Source: an uncultured Chloracidobacterium sp.
Lineage (GTDB): Bacteria > Acidobacteriota > Blastocatellia > Pyrinomonadales > Pyrinomonadaceae
DNA: 64,000 bases
Reading direction: 5' to 3'
Assembly (NCBI GenBank): GCA_936914845.1
Contig: CAKZGE010000002.1
Coordinates: 62,001-126,000 of the forward strand
Positions 53,476 to 62,066 of this stretch are shown piece by piece. The position numbers and the translations under genes were made by a program. Within the stretch, counting starts at the first letter, position 1. Each line of letters opens with the position of its first letter. The notes beneath the pieces are model-generated. The model was given only the letters and a program-made list of their open reading frames with translations. It searched no databases and was not told the origin of the DNA.

Positions 53476-53688
53476 ATGTCAGAACAATTTGAATCACTTC
53501 GTAACGACCCGGATCTACAGGCCGAACCCGGCCCACACGGCACCCTGATCTTCGTAGATGGCGATCAATATTGCGTCGTCGGCCCCGATTTTATCGACAT
53601 GCAGGAAAGCTCCTGCGTTTCCTTTGGCTCGACCAAACAAGAAGCGATCTTGAACTATCGCCGAGCCGTCCTCGGTTCTGAGGCCTGA
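53476..53688 (+). CDS. Small hypothetical protein
   Basis: A 70-residue soluble protein (MSEQFESLRNDPDLQAEPG, then TLIFVDGDQYCVVGPDFIDM) ending in an alanine/arginine-rich helix (QEAILNYRRAVLGSE). The pattern of a small two-stranded sheet with a helix resembles DUF-type small proteins but I do not recognise a family. It is followed after 34 bases by the serine carboxypeptidase, so it may be the first gene of that unit. Ribosome-binding site weak. Confidence 0.55.
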   Translation: MSEQFESLRNDPDLQAEPGPHGTLIFVDGDQYCVVGPDFIDMQESSCVSFGSTKQEAILNYRRAVLGSEA

Positions 53689-53722
53689 TCCGGCAGTTTT
53701 CTCGTCTTTCGATCAACGCTCT

Positions 53723-55222
53723 ATGCTTTCAACGATATTTTTGCCCATATTCCTTTTCTTTCAACTGCCGGCGGCAACTCCGGTCAACATTGCCGCCCCA
53801 AAACCGGCTGCCTCCGCAGAGCAGTTTCCTGAACAGCCGATCGCGACAAAACATTCTTTGCGGCTTGGTTCCCGTCAACTCAATTACACCGCAACGACCG
53901 GCTTTCTTCCCATCAAAAACGAACGCACAGGCGAAATCGAAGCGCGCATCTTTTTCATCGCCTACACGCTGGATGGAGCAGCCGACGCGGCAAAACGGCC
54001 GCTGATGTTCTCTTTTAACGGCGGGCCTGGCTCAGCTTCGGTTTGGCTGCACCTGGGGGCTTTGGGGCCCAAACGAGTGAAAATGCTTGATGACGGCATG
54101 ATGCCTCCGCCGCCGTACGAATTGTCCGACAACGAAGCCACCTGGCTGGACAAGACCGACCTCGTGTTTATCGATCCGGTCGGAACAGGATATTCGCGGG
54201 CGACCAAACCGGAATTCGCACCAAAATTTTTCGGGGTCAATGGCGATATCGAATCCGTCGGCGAAGCGATCCGCGTCTATTTAGGCCGCTCCGAACGCTG
54301 GCGTTCGCCGGTTTTTCTGGTCGGTGAAAGCTATGGCACAACCCGGGCAGCCGGTCTATCTAACTGGTTGTTTGAACATGGCGTAGGCCTAAGCGGGGTC
54401 TGCCTGATATCGACCGTGCTTAATTTCCAAACGATCCGCTTTGCGGAAAACAACGATCTGCCTCTGGTTTTGATCTTACCTTCTTACGCTGCGACGGCGT
54501 GGTATCACAAAAAGCTTCCGGCGGCGTGGCAATCTCGCCCGCTTAGCAACGTTTTGCGTGCAGCGGAAGACTTTGCGACAAATGAATACGCTCCGGCAAT
54601 GCTTAAGCTGGATCGGCTTTCGGCAACGGAGCGACGGTCCTTGGCGGCAAAATACAGCTCGCTCAGCGGCCTTTCTCAGACATTTGTCGAAAACAACAAT
54701 TTTCGGGTCGAGCTTGGTAAATTCAATAAGGAGCTTCTTCGCGAACGCCGCCGCACGACTGGCCGTCTGGATAGTAGATTTCTCGGTTTTGATAAGGATG
54801 CGGGCGGGGACGGGCCTGATTCAGACCCGAGCATGGATGCGATCAGGCCGCCATACACCGCAGCTTTTAACGATTATGTCCGCCGCGATCTGAATTACCG
54901 CAGCGACGCCGAATATTACATTCTCGGCGGCGGCATCACATCGCCTTGGAATTGGGGTACAAATAACGGATACGCGGATACATCGCAGTCGCTGGGAGCC
55001 GCTATGCGCAAAAATCCGTATATGCGGGTTTTTATCGCCAGCGGTTACTACGATATGGCGACACCTTATTTCGCCGCGGAATATTCTATTTCTGCGTTAA
55101 ATCTGGAACCTGAGCTGCGAAAGAACATCTCATTTGAATACTACGAGGCCGGCCATATGATGTACATCGACCGCCGTTCATTGTTAAAACTCAAGCAGGA
55201 TGTGGACAATTTTATCAAGTAG
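53723..55222 (+). CDS. Serine carboxypeptidase, S10 family, secreted
   Basis: A 499-residue alpha/beta-hydrolase with a signal peptide (STIFLPIFLFFQLPAATP). The S10 features are visible: oxyanion-hole segment FSFNGGPGSASVWLHLGALGP, nucleophile Ser203 in VFLVGESYGTTRA, Asp in SGYYDMATPYF and His in YYEAGHMMYID. The enzyme removes C-terminal residues from peptides, at acidic to neutral pH, outside the cytoplasm. It converges with the lipoprotein gene to its right (22 bases between stops). Confidence 0.93.
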   Translation: MLSTIFLPIFLFFQLPAATPVNIAAPKPAASAEQFPEQPIATKHSLRLGSRQLNYTATTGFLPIKNERTGEIEARIFFIAYTLDGAADAAKRPLMFSFNGGPGSASVWLHLGALGPKRVKMLDDGMMPPPPYELSDNEATWLDKTDLVFIDPVGTGYSRATKPEFAPKFFGVNGDIESVGEAIRVYLGRSERWRSPVFLVGESYGTTRAAGLSNWLFEHGVGLSGVCLISTVLNFQTIRFAENNDLPLVLILPSYAATAWYHKKLPAAWQSRPLSNVLRAAEDFATNEYAPAMLKLDRLSATERRSLAAKYSSLSGLSQTFVENNNFRVELGKFNKELLRERRRTTGRLDSRFLGFDKDAGGDGPDSDPSMDAIRPPYTAAFNDYVRRDLNYRSDAEYYILGGGITSPWNWGTNNGYADTSQSLGAAMRKNPYMRVFIASGYYDMATPYFAAEYSISALNLEPELRKNISFEYYEAGHMMYIDRRSLLKLKQDVDNFIK

Positions 55223-55244
55223 AAGAGCTTGAAGTCGTTGGAGC

Positions 55245-55925
55245 TTAGGCGGTCTCGAACAATGATATTGCCAATTTGCCGTTTATCCGCCATTTTATCC
55301 AACCATCGGTGTTGTCATTGACTTTAACCTTTAGCCAATCGCCTTCGATCTCTAAAGGTTCGAACTGTATGTAACTCCTATCCAGATATTCTTTGAAGTG
55401 TTGCCCATCCGGGCTTATTCTTACAGAATTTGTCTTATCGAGCGCTGAAACGGCAAAGCAACTCAGAATATATTCCTGCCATCTTTGCCGTTTAAATGAC
55501 GGATCGTCCTTGCGGATGTATTTAACAAGCCCTGTTTCCTCGTTCGCGATAACTTTATAAAAGCCCTTGCCTTCACCGATCAAATCAAATATAAGATATC
55601 CGTCACTCGAAGCACGAAATGGAGCAAGAGCATTGTCTGTCGAGTGCTTCGCCGCAAGGTCGCCAAAAAAGAACTTTGTCCAAATGGTCCCGTCTTCGTT
55701 ATAGATCTCTACAAAGCCCGAGGGTATCTTTACTGAAGAGTATTCAGCACTCAAGAGCCCCATTGAATTCTTAAGATCTCGGGCAGGGTCGATTTCGGTC
55801 GTCCCGGGAACAGGAGATGCAGTGGGAAGTGGAATGGAATTAGCATTATCTCCTTTCATCTCCGAACTCGTACATTGTGTTAACAATGCAAACGAAATGA
55901 TCAAACCAGCAAAATGCAATTTCAT
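55245..55925 (-). CDS. Putative lipoprotein with SH3-like C-terminal domain
   Basis: A 226-residue exported protein. The N-terminus MKLHFAGLIISFALLTQCTSS has a lipobox-like LTQC, with Gln at -1 rather than Gly or Ala, so lipidation is likely but not certain. The last 60 residues (QFEPLEIEGDWLKVKVNDNTDGWIKW) resemble a bacterial SH3 domain. The middle is not recognised. It starts 3 bases after the stop of the metallopeptidase gene, so the two are cotranscribed. Codon use looks AT-richer than neighbours. A cell-envelope partner or inhibitor of that enzyme is a possible role (speculation). Confidence 0.7.
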   Translation of the reverse strand: MKLHFAGLIISFALLTQCTSSEMKGDNANSIPLPTASPVPGTTEIDPARDLKNSMGLLSAEYSSVKIPSGFVEIYNEDGTIWTKFFFGDLAAKHSTDNALAPFRASSDGYLIFDLIGEGKGFYKVIANEETGLVKYIRKDDPSFKRQRWQEYILSCFAVSALDKTNSVRISPDGQHFKEYLDRSYIQFEPLEIEGDWLKVKVNDNTDGWIKWRINGKLAISLFETA

Positions 55926-55928
55926 ATA

Positions 55929-56561
55929 TCACCTGTGAGAACCAAAACCCAAATGTCCATGGTCGTCGTGTCCTCCAGCAGTTGGAATTCCCGAAAGCTT
56001 CGACATTTTGCCTTGATAGTTAACTCTAAACCCGAAAAGCTCCGCGATTCTATAAACTAATTGATTTTTTTCCACAGAAAACTGTTTGTCGTTCATATAG
56101 CCGTGAAAACGGTGTCCTGCATGATTTATGTATCTAAAGTCGATGTCAATACCTTTACGGCTCCCATGACCATGTCCAGAATGGTCCGCAAATCCTTTGC
56201 TCCATGGATCGGTTCCATTATCTGCCGACATATCACCAAAGGAGATATGAATTCCGTAACTGTCTTTTAGAACCGCTGCAAGCCCGAAAAGATGTGCGGC
56301 TACATCGGGAAGAAGATAATGATCGCCTTTGCCGTGTACTACCTGATTATTTTTTCCGCCCGTGTCAACAACTCCATACCTATCAAAGAAATTCATTCTG
56401 TCTGGAAACTTCACTAAGTTAGCTTCGTTGAGTTCAAGAGTTATCAAATTGAAATATTCGCTATCGTCAGTCTTTTTTAAGAAATAATTCCTAATGTTGT
56501 CAGCGAGGCCCACAAAAATCTTTACTGTCCCGTTACGGTTGATGAAATAGTCTGTTGGCAT
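55929..56561 (-). CDS. Putative LAS-type metallopeptidase (MepA/D-Ala-D-Ala-peptidase-like)
   Basis: A 210-residue protein without a clear signal peptide. The C-terminal half has the LAS zinc pattern: HGHGSRKGIDIDF with H132-x6-D139, and HDDHGHLGF with H201-x-H203 (H198 also close), as in the murein endopeptidases and VanX-type enzymes. The N-terminal 80 residues are unlike a known domain. It may cut peptidoglycan cross-links; substrate and route of export are unknown. It has its own sigma70-like promoter and a good Shine-Dalgarno (GGAGG, 56568-56572). The AT-richer sequence and lack of a signal peptide suggest recent acquisition or a toxin-like use. Confidence 0.65.
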   Translation of the reverse strand: MPTDYFINRNGTVKIFVGLADNIRNYFLKKTDDSEYFNLITLELNEANLVKFPDRMNFFDRYGVVDTGGKNNQVVHGKGDHYLLPDVAAHLFGLAAVLKDSYGIHISFGDMSADNGTDPWSKGFADHSGHGHGSRKGIDIDFRYINHAGHRFHGYMNDKQFSVEKNQLVYRIAELFGFRVNYQGKMSKLSGIPTAGGHDDHGHLGFGSHR

Positions 56562-56593
56562 GCTTCGCCTCCAAGGGTAATGATTTTACTAAA

Positions 56594-56623
56594 AATATAC
56601 CGATATCAATCTTGACTAGTCAA
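56594..56623 (-). promoter_or_regulatory. Sigma70-like promoter of the metallopeptidase/lipoprotein pair
   Basis: On the minus strand TTGACT (-35, 56618-56623) and TATATT (-10, 56594-56599) are separated by 18 bases, each one base from consensus. The -35 lies inside a 12-bp perfect palindrome, TTGACTAGTCAA (56612-56623), a likely operator. The -10 is 33 bases from the ATG. Confidence 0.6.
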
Positions 56624-56669
56624 ATTTTTTAACTGTGTGGGCAAAGCTCTAAATACGCCCCCAAAACGA

Positions 56670-57146
56670 CTAGCTAGGAGCTTTTATTAAATCAACGGCG
56701 TGGGAAAGCACCGGCGCGATCACTTCAAAGCATTCGGCGACTGCCTTTGGCGAACCAGGAAGATTGATGATGAGCACTTTTCCGTGAATGCCGCACACGC
56801 CGCGTGAAAGCATTGCGAACGGAGTATGCCGGGCCGTTGCCGAGCGCATTGCTTCCGCTAAGCCGGGAGCTTCGCGTTCGATGACGGCACGTGTCGCTTC
56901 GGGCGTGTTGTCGCGGGGCGAAAATCCTGTGCCTCCGGTAGTGAAGACGACATCGATATCATCACGGCCCGCCAGAGCGAAAAGTGTTTCTCGGACCTCC
57001 AACAGTTCGTCCGTAACGATGACCCTTTCGCAAACCCTATGTCCGGCGGCTTCGATCATCTGCGAAAGCGTGTCGCCGGAAATGTCTTCGGCCGCCGCCC
57101 GCGAATCGCTGACGGTCACAATAGCCGCAAAAATTTCTCTTTCCAT
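56670..57146 (-). CDS. Molybdenum-cofactor biosynthesis protein, MogA/MoaB family
   Basis: A 158-residue molybdopterin-adenylyltransferase-type protein. Signatures: AIVTVSDSRAAAEDISGDTL, DIDVVFTTGGTGFSPRDNTPEAT, LSRGVCGIHGKVLIINLPGSPKAVAECFE. It activates molybdopterin with ATP before Mo insertion. MogA and MoaB cannot be told apart with confidence by eye. It is the last gene of the feo operon, 4 bases after the EamA gene. Confidence 0.92.
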   Translation of the reverse strand: MEREIFAAIVTVSDSRAAAEDISGDTLSQMIEAAGHRVCERVIVTDELLEVRETLFALAGRDDIDVVFTTGGTGFSPRDNTPEATRAVIEREAPGLAEAMRSATARHTPFAMLSRGVCGIHGKVLIINLPGSPKAVAECFEVIAPVLSHAVDLIKAPS

Positions 57147-57150
57147 ATTT

Positions 57151-58038
57151 TTACCCGACCGTGAATTCGATCTTTTCCAGGTCTCGCCGCCGCTTGCTGT
57201 AAATGATGCTTGCCAAAACGCCCGCTACGACCAGAAGCATACCGAGGATGGTTTCAATGGACTGAAATTCCCCGAATACGAGCGAACCGATCAAAAGGGC
57301 GTAAATAAGCCCTGAATAATTAATGATCGCAACACCGGCAACGGCCTCTTTCTGTAGTGCAGAGGTCAAAAAGATCTGCCCCAGTTGTGAACAGACGCCG
57401 ACCAAGACCAACCACAACCAATCCCATCCGGACGGCATTTTCCACGCAAAGAAAAGCGAGATCAGCCCCGCAACAGCCCCAAAAAGCTGAAAATGCAGAA
57501 CGACCGTCAGCGGATGTTCTTTGCCCCGCAAGCTCCGCACAAGATTATAAGCGACCCCCGAGCAGACGGCCGAAACGATCCCGATCGCTAGATACAGCGG
57601 CGATATTCGCGGATCGAACCGTTCAATGAATATAACACCCGAAAAAGCAGCCGCGTAGAATATCCATTGCATTGGCAAGACCTTTTCACCAAGCACAAAA
57701 ATGGCGATAATGCTCGTAAAAAGCGGAGCCAAATATTGTATCGTCATTGCCGAGGCTAAAGGAATGTTCTGCAGCGTCGTAAAGAACAGAAAAAGGGCAA
57801 GGGTGCCGAAAGCCCCGCGTAATAATAGCAGCGTTCGGCTTGAACCGAGCCAATCGGCTTTCGCGCGGTAAAGTCCGGCAAAACAAAATGCGGTGCCTAG
57901 TATGCAGCGAAAGAACACTATCTCTAAGGGCGGCAAGTGTGAGACCTGTTTGACAAAGACGTTCGCCAACGAAAAAGCGAGCGTGGAAAGGAACATCGCA
58001 CGCACGCCATCGGTCATGAATCTGTCGTCTGTGTTCAA
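57151..58038 (-). CDS. EamA/DMT-family transporter
   Basis: A 295-residue protein with ten predicted membrane helices in two EamA repeats (SHLPPLEIVFFRCILGTAFCF in repeat 1; GVAIINYSGLIYALLIGSLVFGE in repeat 2). DMT transporters export or import amino acids, sugars or metabolites; the substrate is unknown. It overlaps the P12 gene by 4 bases (ATGA) and is followed by the MogA/MoaB gene, so it is part of the iron operon. Confidence 0.92.
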   Translation of the reverse strand: MNTDDRFMTDGVRAMFLSTLAFSLANVFVKQVSHLPPLEIVFFRCILGTAFCFAGLYRAKADWLGSSRTLLLLRGAFGTLALFLFFTTLQNIPLASAMTIQYLAPLFTSIIAIFVLGEKVLPMQWIFYAAAFSGVIFIERFDPRISPLYLAIGIVSAVCSGVAYNLVRSLRGKEHPLTVVLHFQLFGAVAGLISLFFAWKMPSGWDWLWLVLVGVCSQLGQIFLTSALQKEAVAGVAIINYSGLIYALLIGSLVFGEFQSIETILGMLLVVAGVLASIIYSKRRRDLEKIEFTVG

Positions 58039-58202
58039 ACTGTTGATCCGGAAGTTTTCTCCGATTTACTATTGCTGCAGCCGCAATCCGTCTCACAGCG
58101 CGACTTCGGCGAAAAGGCCCGTACTTTCTTACGGAGCAAAAATACAACGTAGGCAATTGCTCCGGCAACGATGGAGCCTGCGATTATCTCTTGTGTTCCC
58201 AT
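58035..58202 (-). CDS. FeoB-associated Cys-rich small membrane protein (P12)
   Basis: A 55-residue protein: one membrane helix (EIIAGSIVAGAIAYVVFLL), a basic loop and a Cys-rich tail (SRCETDCGCSNSKSE). This matches the FeoB-associated Cys-rich family, which sits next to feoB in many bacteria and may deliver iron or act as a FeoC-like partner. It starts 5 bases after the FeoB stop. The ATG at 58200-58202 avoids the overlap that an upstream start would give. Confidence 0.85.
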   Translation of the reverse strand: MGTQEIIAGSIVAGAIAYVVFLLRKKVRAFSPKSRCETDCGCSNSKSEKTSGSTV

Positions 58203-58206
58203 TTTC

Positions 58207-60192
58207 TTAACTAAAACCCAATAACCGCCCGCCCTGATACACGACAAAAGCGGCACCGTATGCAAGCGCGGTCATATATCCGACCATGAACAAGGCCCAA
58301 CTCCATGAATTCGTTTCCCTTCGAACAATTGCGACCGTGGACATACACTGCATCGCCAATACAAAGAAAACCATCAGCGTCAGAGCCGTCAACGGTGTCC
58401 ACACCGAACTCCCGTCCGGCCGCTTAGCGTTGCGAACCGCGGAGATCAGCGTTTCAGATTCTTCATTTCCGTCTTTGCCTACATTGTATATGATGCTCAA
58501 TGTCGAAACTAAGACTTCGCGGGCCGCAAAACTTGCGATCAGAGCAACACCGATCTTCCAATCGAATCCGAGCGGTTCGATAACCGGTTCTATCAGATGG
58601 CCCAGACGGCCCGCATAACTTTTCTGAAGGTGTTCAGATTCGGCAGCGTTGACGGCGGATCCCTCATCACCAGTCGGCTGGATCGGCTCTTCGGCGGCGA
58701 TCTCAGGTACGTTAGCAACGATCGGCTTTTCCGTCCGCGGAAAGTACGTCAGAGCCCAGAGTACGATCGATATCGCCAAGATAACCGTCCCAGCGCGCTT
58801 AAGGAAAAGCCACGCTCGTGTGAACATATTGACGAGAACGGTTTTGACATGCGGCAACCGGTAAGGCGGCAGCTCCATTATAAAAGGCGGTGTCGGCGAT
58901 CTCAGCAAGGTCCGCTTCAATATAAATGCTACGACCAGTGCGGCGACGATCCCCAGCGCGTACATCGCCAGCATCAGCACCGCTCCGAGCGATATGAACC
59001 CGAACACTTTTTGGCCGGCAAAAAATGCCGCTATCATCAGTGTGTAAACAGGCAGCCTAGCCGAACAGCTCATCATCGGTGCGATCATTATCGTCGCAAA
59101 TCTGTCCCGACGATCCTCGATCGTCCGCGTTGCCATTATTCCCGGTATCGCACAGGCGAAACTGCTCATCAACGGCAGGAACGCCTTACCGTGCAGGCCT
59201 ACCCGGCTCATCAGCTTATCCATCAAAAAAGCTGCTCGCGCCATGTAACCGCTGTCTTCCAATATCGATATGAAAAGGAACAGTAAAAGTATCTGCGGCA
59301 GAAATATCAAGACACCGCCTACGCCGGCGATAACTCCGTCGGCGATCAGGTCCGTCAGCATACCTTCGCCCATCTGTTCCCGCACGAGATCGGCGATCGA
59401 ACCGAATCCTTGATCGAGCAGATCCATCGGCACACTCGCCCATGTAAATATTGTCTGAAATATCAACAGCAATATTGCCACCAAAATTATCAGACCAAAT
59501 ACCTTGTGCGTCAGGATCTTGTCGATCTTGTCCGAGATCCGATGAGCATCGCGGTCATTGTGGCGAACACTTTCCTGCACCACATTCGAAATAAAATTAT
59601 ATCGGGCAAAGATATCCGCATTTTCGCCGCCGACGTGAGCAGCCGCCAAAGGATCGAAAGCGTTCGTCCCGACCGCGGAGCCGGCCGCCGCCGCAAGTTC
59701 TTCAATACCCCGCCCCGACCGCGCATTGACCGCAACGACGGGTACGCCGAGAAGCTTCGTCATCTTGTCAATGTCGATCAGATGCTCCTGCTTCTCAAAA
59801 AGATCGATCATCGTTAAAGCAACGATAACCGGCACTTTGTATTCGAAAAGCTGCGTTACGAGGTAAAGGTTGCGCTCAAGGTTGGTCGCGTCAACGACGG
59901 CGATAATGACATCGGGCTTTGGTGTGCCGGCGGTCTCACCGCGAAGGATCTCCGCCGCAATGCTTTCATCGATCGAAGCCGCTGCCAGGCTGTACAGCCC
60001 CGGCAGGTCAATGACCGTCGCACGCATATTGCCAAGCGGCCAAACGCCCGTTTTCTTTTCGACCGTTACGCCGGGATAATTAGCTACCTTCTGCTTAAGC
60101 CCCGTCAGCGTATTGAAAAGCGTCGTCTTACCGGCGTTCGGATTGCCGGCCAAAGCTATCGTCAAATTGTCTGAAAGTGCTGGTCCGTCCAT
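58207..60192 (-). CDS. feoB: Ferrous iron transport protein FeoB
   Basis: A 661-residue Fe(II) permease with a cytoplasmic GTPase. G1 is AGNPNAGKTTLFN (16-23), the G2 region is GVTVEKKTG, and G3 is DLPGLYSL; the G4 position reads LTMID where FeoB normally has N-x-x-D, so the Asn is Thr here. The membrane part carries the Gate segments GYMARAAFLMD, GLHGKAFLPLMSSFACAIPGIMATRTI, SCSARLPVYTLMIAAF and a C-terminal Gate. The stop of feoA and the start of feoB touch. It is followed by the P12 gene. Transports iron(II) across the inner membrane under low oxygen or low iron. Confidence 0.95.
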   Translation of the reverse strand: MDGPALSDNLTIALAGNPNAGKTTLFNTLTGLKQKVANYPGVTVEKKTGVWPLGNMRATVIDLPGLYSLAAASIDESIAAEILRGETAGTPKPDVIIAVVDATNLERNLYLVTQLFEYKVPVIVALTMIDLFEKQEHLIDIDKMTKLLGVPVVAVNARSGRGIEELAAAAGSAVGTNAFDPLAAAHVGGENADIFARYNFISNVVQESVRHNDRDAHRISDKIDKILTHKVFGLIILVAILLLIFQTIFTWASVPMDLLDQGFGSIADLVREQMGEGMLTDLIADGVIAGVGGVLIFLPQILLLFLFISILEDSGYMARAAFLMDKLMSRVGLHGKAFLPLMSSFACAIPGIMATRTIEDRRDRFATIMIAPMMSCSARLPVYTLMIAAFFAGQKVFGFISLGAVLMLAMYALGIVAALVVAFILKRTLLRSPTPPFIMELPPYRLPHVKTVLVNMFTRAWLFLKRAGTVILAISIVLWALTYFPRTEKPIVANVPEIAAEEPIQPTGDEGSAVNAAESEHLQKSYAGRLGHLIEPVIEPLGFDWKIGVALIASFAAREVLVSTLSIIYNVGKDGNEESETLISAVRNAKRPDGSSVWTPLTALTLMVFFVLAMQCMSTVAIVRRETNSWSWALFMVGYMTALAYGAAFVVYQGGRLLGFS

Positions 60193-60423
60193 CTAAATTT
60201 CGGATTCGATCTCTACCGCCGCCGCCTCGCTACGCCTGATCGCAAGACTATAACCCAACAATCTGATCTCGATCGGGTCATCGAAAGGCCCGGATTTGAC
60301 GACCCGGATCGAAACGCCCGGCACAATGCCCATTTCCATCAGCCGCCGGCCGATCAGTGTCTTATCATTAACGCCGGCCACACGGCCGGTTTCACCTTTT
60401 GCCAGATCGTTCAAATTCGCCAT
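60193..60423 (-). CDS. feoA: FeoA domain protein
   Basis: A 76-residue SH3-like cytoplasmic protein (LAKGETGRVAGVNDKTLIGR, LMEMGIVPGVSIRVVKSGPF, GYSLAIRRSEAAAVEI) that assists FeoB. First gene of a five-gene operon with feoB, the P12 gene, an EamA transporter and a mog-type gene. It lies 24 bases downstream of a perfect Fur-like palindrome. The family assignment is firm. Confidence 0.95.
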   Translation of the reverse strand: MANLNDLAKGETGRVAGVNDKTLIGRRLMEMGIVPGVSIRVVKSGPFDDPIEIRLLGYSLAIRRSEAAAVEIESEI

Positions 60424-60447
60424 GGATCTTCGAATTGATTGTAGAGT

Positions 60448-60468
60448 AATTGAAATTAGTTTTCAATT
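60448..60468. promoter_or_regulatory. Fur-like palindrome ahead of feoA
   Basis: AATTGAAA-N5-TTTCAATT is a perfect 21-bp palindrome 24 bases before the feoA start. Its core TGAAATT-A-GTTTTCA matches the Fur 7-1-7 consensus (TGATAAT-N-ATTATCA) at 10 of 14 arm positions. The location suits iron-dependent repression. No Fur gene is seen in the window. Confidence 0.6.
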
Positions 60469-60504
60469 TCAGATATTTTACGAACGGTCGTCGCTGAAAA
60501 ATGG

Positions 60505-60528
60505 GCTAGCCGTGCACGGCCGGCTAGC
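60505..60528 (-). terminator. Intrinsic terminator of the DUF3108 operon
   Basis: GCTAGCCG and CGGCTAGC form a perfect 8-bp stem with an 8-base loop; on the minus strand it is followed by CCATTTTTCAG. A second GCCGGC stem overlaps it. It lies 36 bases after the stop of the DUF3108 gene. Confidence 0.7.
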
Positions 60529-60563
60529 TTGCCGGCTGTTCGTTATTCAGCAAAGATCGCTGC

Positions 60564-62063
60564 CTATTTGATCATTAGATCGGCTTGATAGGGGCCGGCC
60601 GCGATCCGCAGCGGTAACCGCGAAGGCTCGTTGCTCAACCAGATCTTCAACCCCAGTTGATCGAGTCGAGCGTCACCGGTGACCAGCGTTATCATCTGTG
60701 CAGGCATTTTTAGACCGTTCAATTCTATGGTCTCGGCATCGCCCGGACGCAGTGTGAAAACGAGCGGTTTATTCTCCCAAAATACGGCCACTCGCGTGTC
60801 GTTCACCGGATTGTTTCGGTCCGGGCTCCGTTTCAGATTGAACGACCGCATCGCATACAGCAGAGATAGAATACTGTGTGTGCCGACCGGGGCGTCCACA
60901 CGTCCGTTGTTGCGAAAGGTGATCGCGTTCGTTGCGGCGTCCCAATTGATCGTCTGGTTAAGCTCCGCCAAACTGCCCGAAAACTTTATATCTGCCTGAA
61001 AAGGGATCAGCGTGTCGGGATCGACCTGTGCCCGAAAATGATCATTCGCCGCAAAGACCCCGTTTCCCGGCTCGGCCGAGGTAACGGTACCGATCAACAA
61101 AAGACTGTCTTTACCAAGAAACTGCTTTCTTTCGCGAGCCTCCATCCGCACTATACCCAACTGCCGCCCCATTAGATTGACGCGATATTCCAGCGATTCT
61201 CCGAGCGGAAAAGAGAGTTCAGGAGCCAACGGTAAATTGTCGATATAGGGTTTTGGCGTCGCCGCCGGCCGCGGAGTGCGGCTGACTTCCGGCGTCGGCG
61301 TTGGTGCGATCGGCATTATCGGTGACGGCGTCGGTTGCGGCTGCGTGTTTTGGATACCCGATATGTCCGCACGCATCTCCTTTTTATTGGCCATCTTAAA
61401 GCGAAAGACGACCGGAATGCGGCTGGCATCGGACGTTACGTTCACTTTTAGATCAAGGATCCCGCGTTCAGCCAGATATTCGGTTTGGATAGTTAGCACA
61501 GACGTTTCGAAATCCCCGGCCGCCGTTTTTACACGTTCCGCTCCCGTGGTCGAGAAACTTATCGAATACGTCTTTTCGCCGTCCTGAAAATTAAGCGTAC
61601 CGCTGCCGCCGGAGTTTCTGATCTTCCAAATAGCGGTCAACAGATCGAGTTCGCCGCCGCCGGGCAACGTTGTATTGTCTTTCACGCTACTTCGCGGCAA
61701 CCCGCCGGTGTTATCTATCTTTTTTATATAGACGGGCTGGCCGCTTTCGGCCGAAGCATATACGATCCGCTCCTCGTCTATCATATGGAAAGCCGCACTC
61801 GCCAGGTCCAACGTCCGGACCACCGACCGCAGTTCAACAACATCCTGCCCGCCTAAATTTCCCCGGGAACCCGTGCTGATCTCGACAAAAGCCGCGTTTT
61901 TGAAATGTTCAAAAGAGACCATATAGGTCAATTTTTCACCGATTCGAAAACCCGCCGGCACCGTCGGGGCTGCGTCTTGGGCAAAAAAACAGGCCGCTAA
62001 AGTCAAAACTAATGCTGCCGCGGCGCAAGCATTGCCCAGAAAGATCTTTAAAAAATTGATCAT
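60564..62063 (-). CDS. Exported protein with two DUF3108 domains
   Basis: A 499-residue protein with a signal peptide (ACAAAALVLTLAACFFAQ). Residues about 37-235 (FRIGEKLTYMVSFEHFKNAAFVEI) and about 285-499 (FPLGESLEYRVNLMGRQLGIVRM) are two similar beta-rich DUF3108 repeats, joined by a Pro/Thr-rich linker (PTPSPIMPIAPTPTPE). Each repeat includes a Gly-Glu-x-Leu-x-Tyr entry motif. DUF3108 proteins are periplasmic and of unknown function. The duplication within one chain is the notable point. Last gene of the GNAT-lipoprotein-zinc ribbon-pyrF operon, 3 bases after pyrF. Confidence 0.8.
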   Translation of the reverse strand: MINFLKIFLGNACAAAALVLTLAACFFAQDAAPTVPAGFRIGEKLTYMVSFEHFKNAAFVEISTGSRGNLGGQDVVELRSVVRTLDLASAAFHMIDEERIVYASAESGQPVYIKKIDNTGGLPRSSVKDNTTLPGGGELDLLTAIWKIRNSGGSGTLNFQDGEKTYSISFSTTGAERVKTAAGDFETSVLTIQTEYLAERGILDLKVNVTSDASRIPVVFRFKMANKKEMRADISGIQNTQPQPTPSPIMPIAPTPTPEVSRTPRPAATPKPYIDNLPLAPELSFPLGESLEYRVNLMGRQLGIVRMEARERKQFLGKDSLLLIGTVTSAEPGNGVFAANDHFRAQVDPDTLIPFQADIKFSGSLAELNQTINWDAATNAITFRNNGRVDAPVGTHSILSLLYAMRSFNLKRSPDRNNPVNDTRVAVFWENKPLVFTLRPGDAETIELNGLKMPAQMITLVTGDARLDQLGLKIWLSNEPSRLPLRIAAGPYQADLMIK

Positions 62064-62066
62064 GAT

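Noticed and set aside
56644..56684. AAAGCTC...GAGCTTT inverted repeat after the mog gene as a terminator
   Set aside because: The loop is about 27 bases and no T-run follows the stem, so it is too weak to call.
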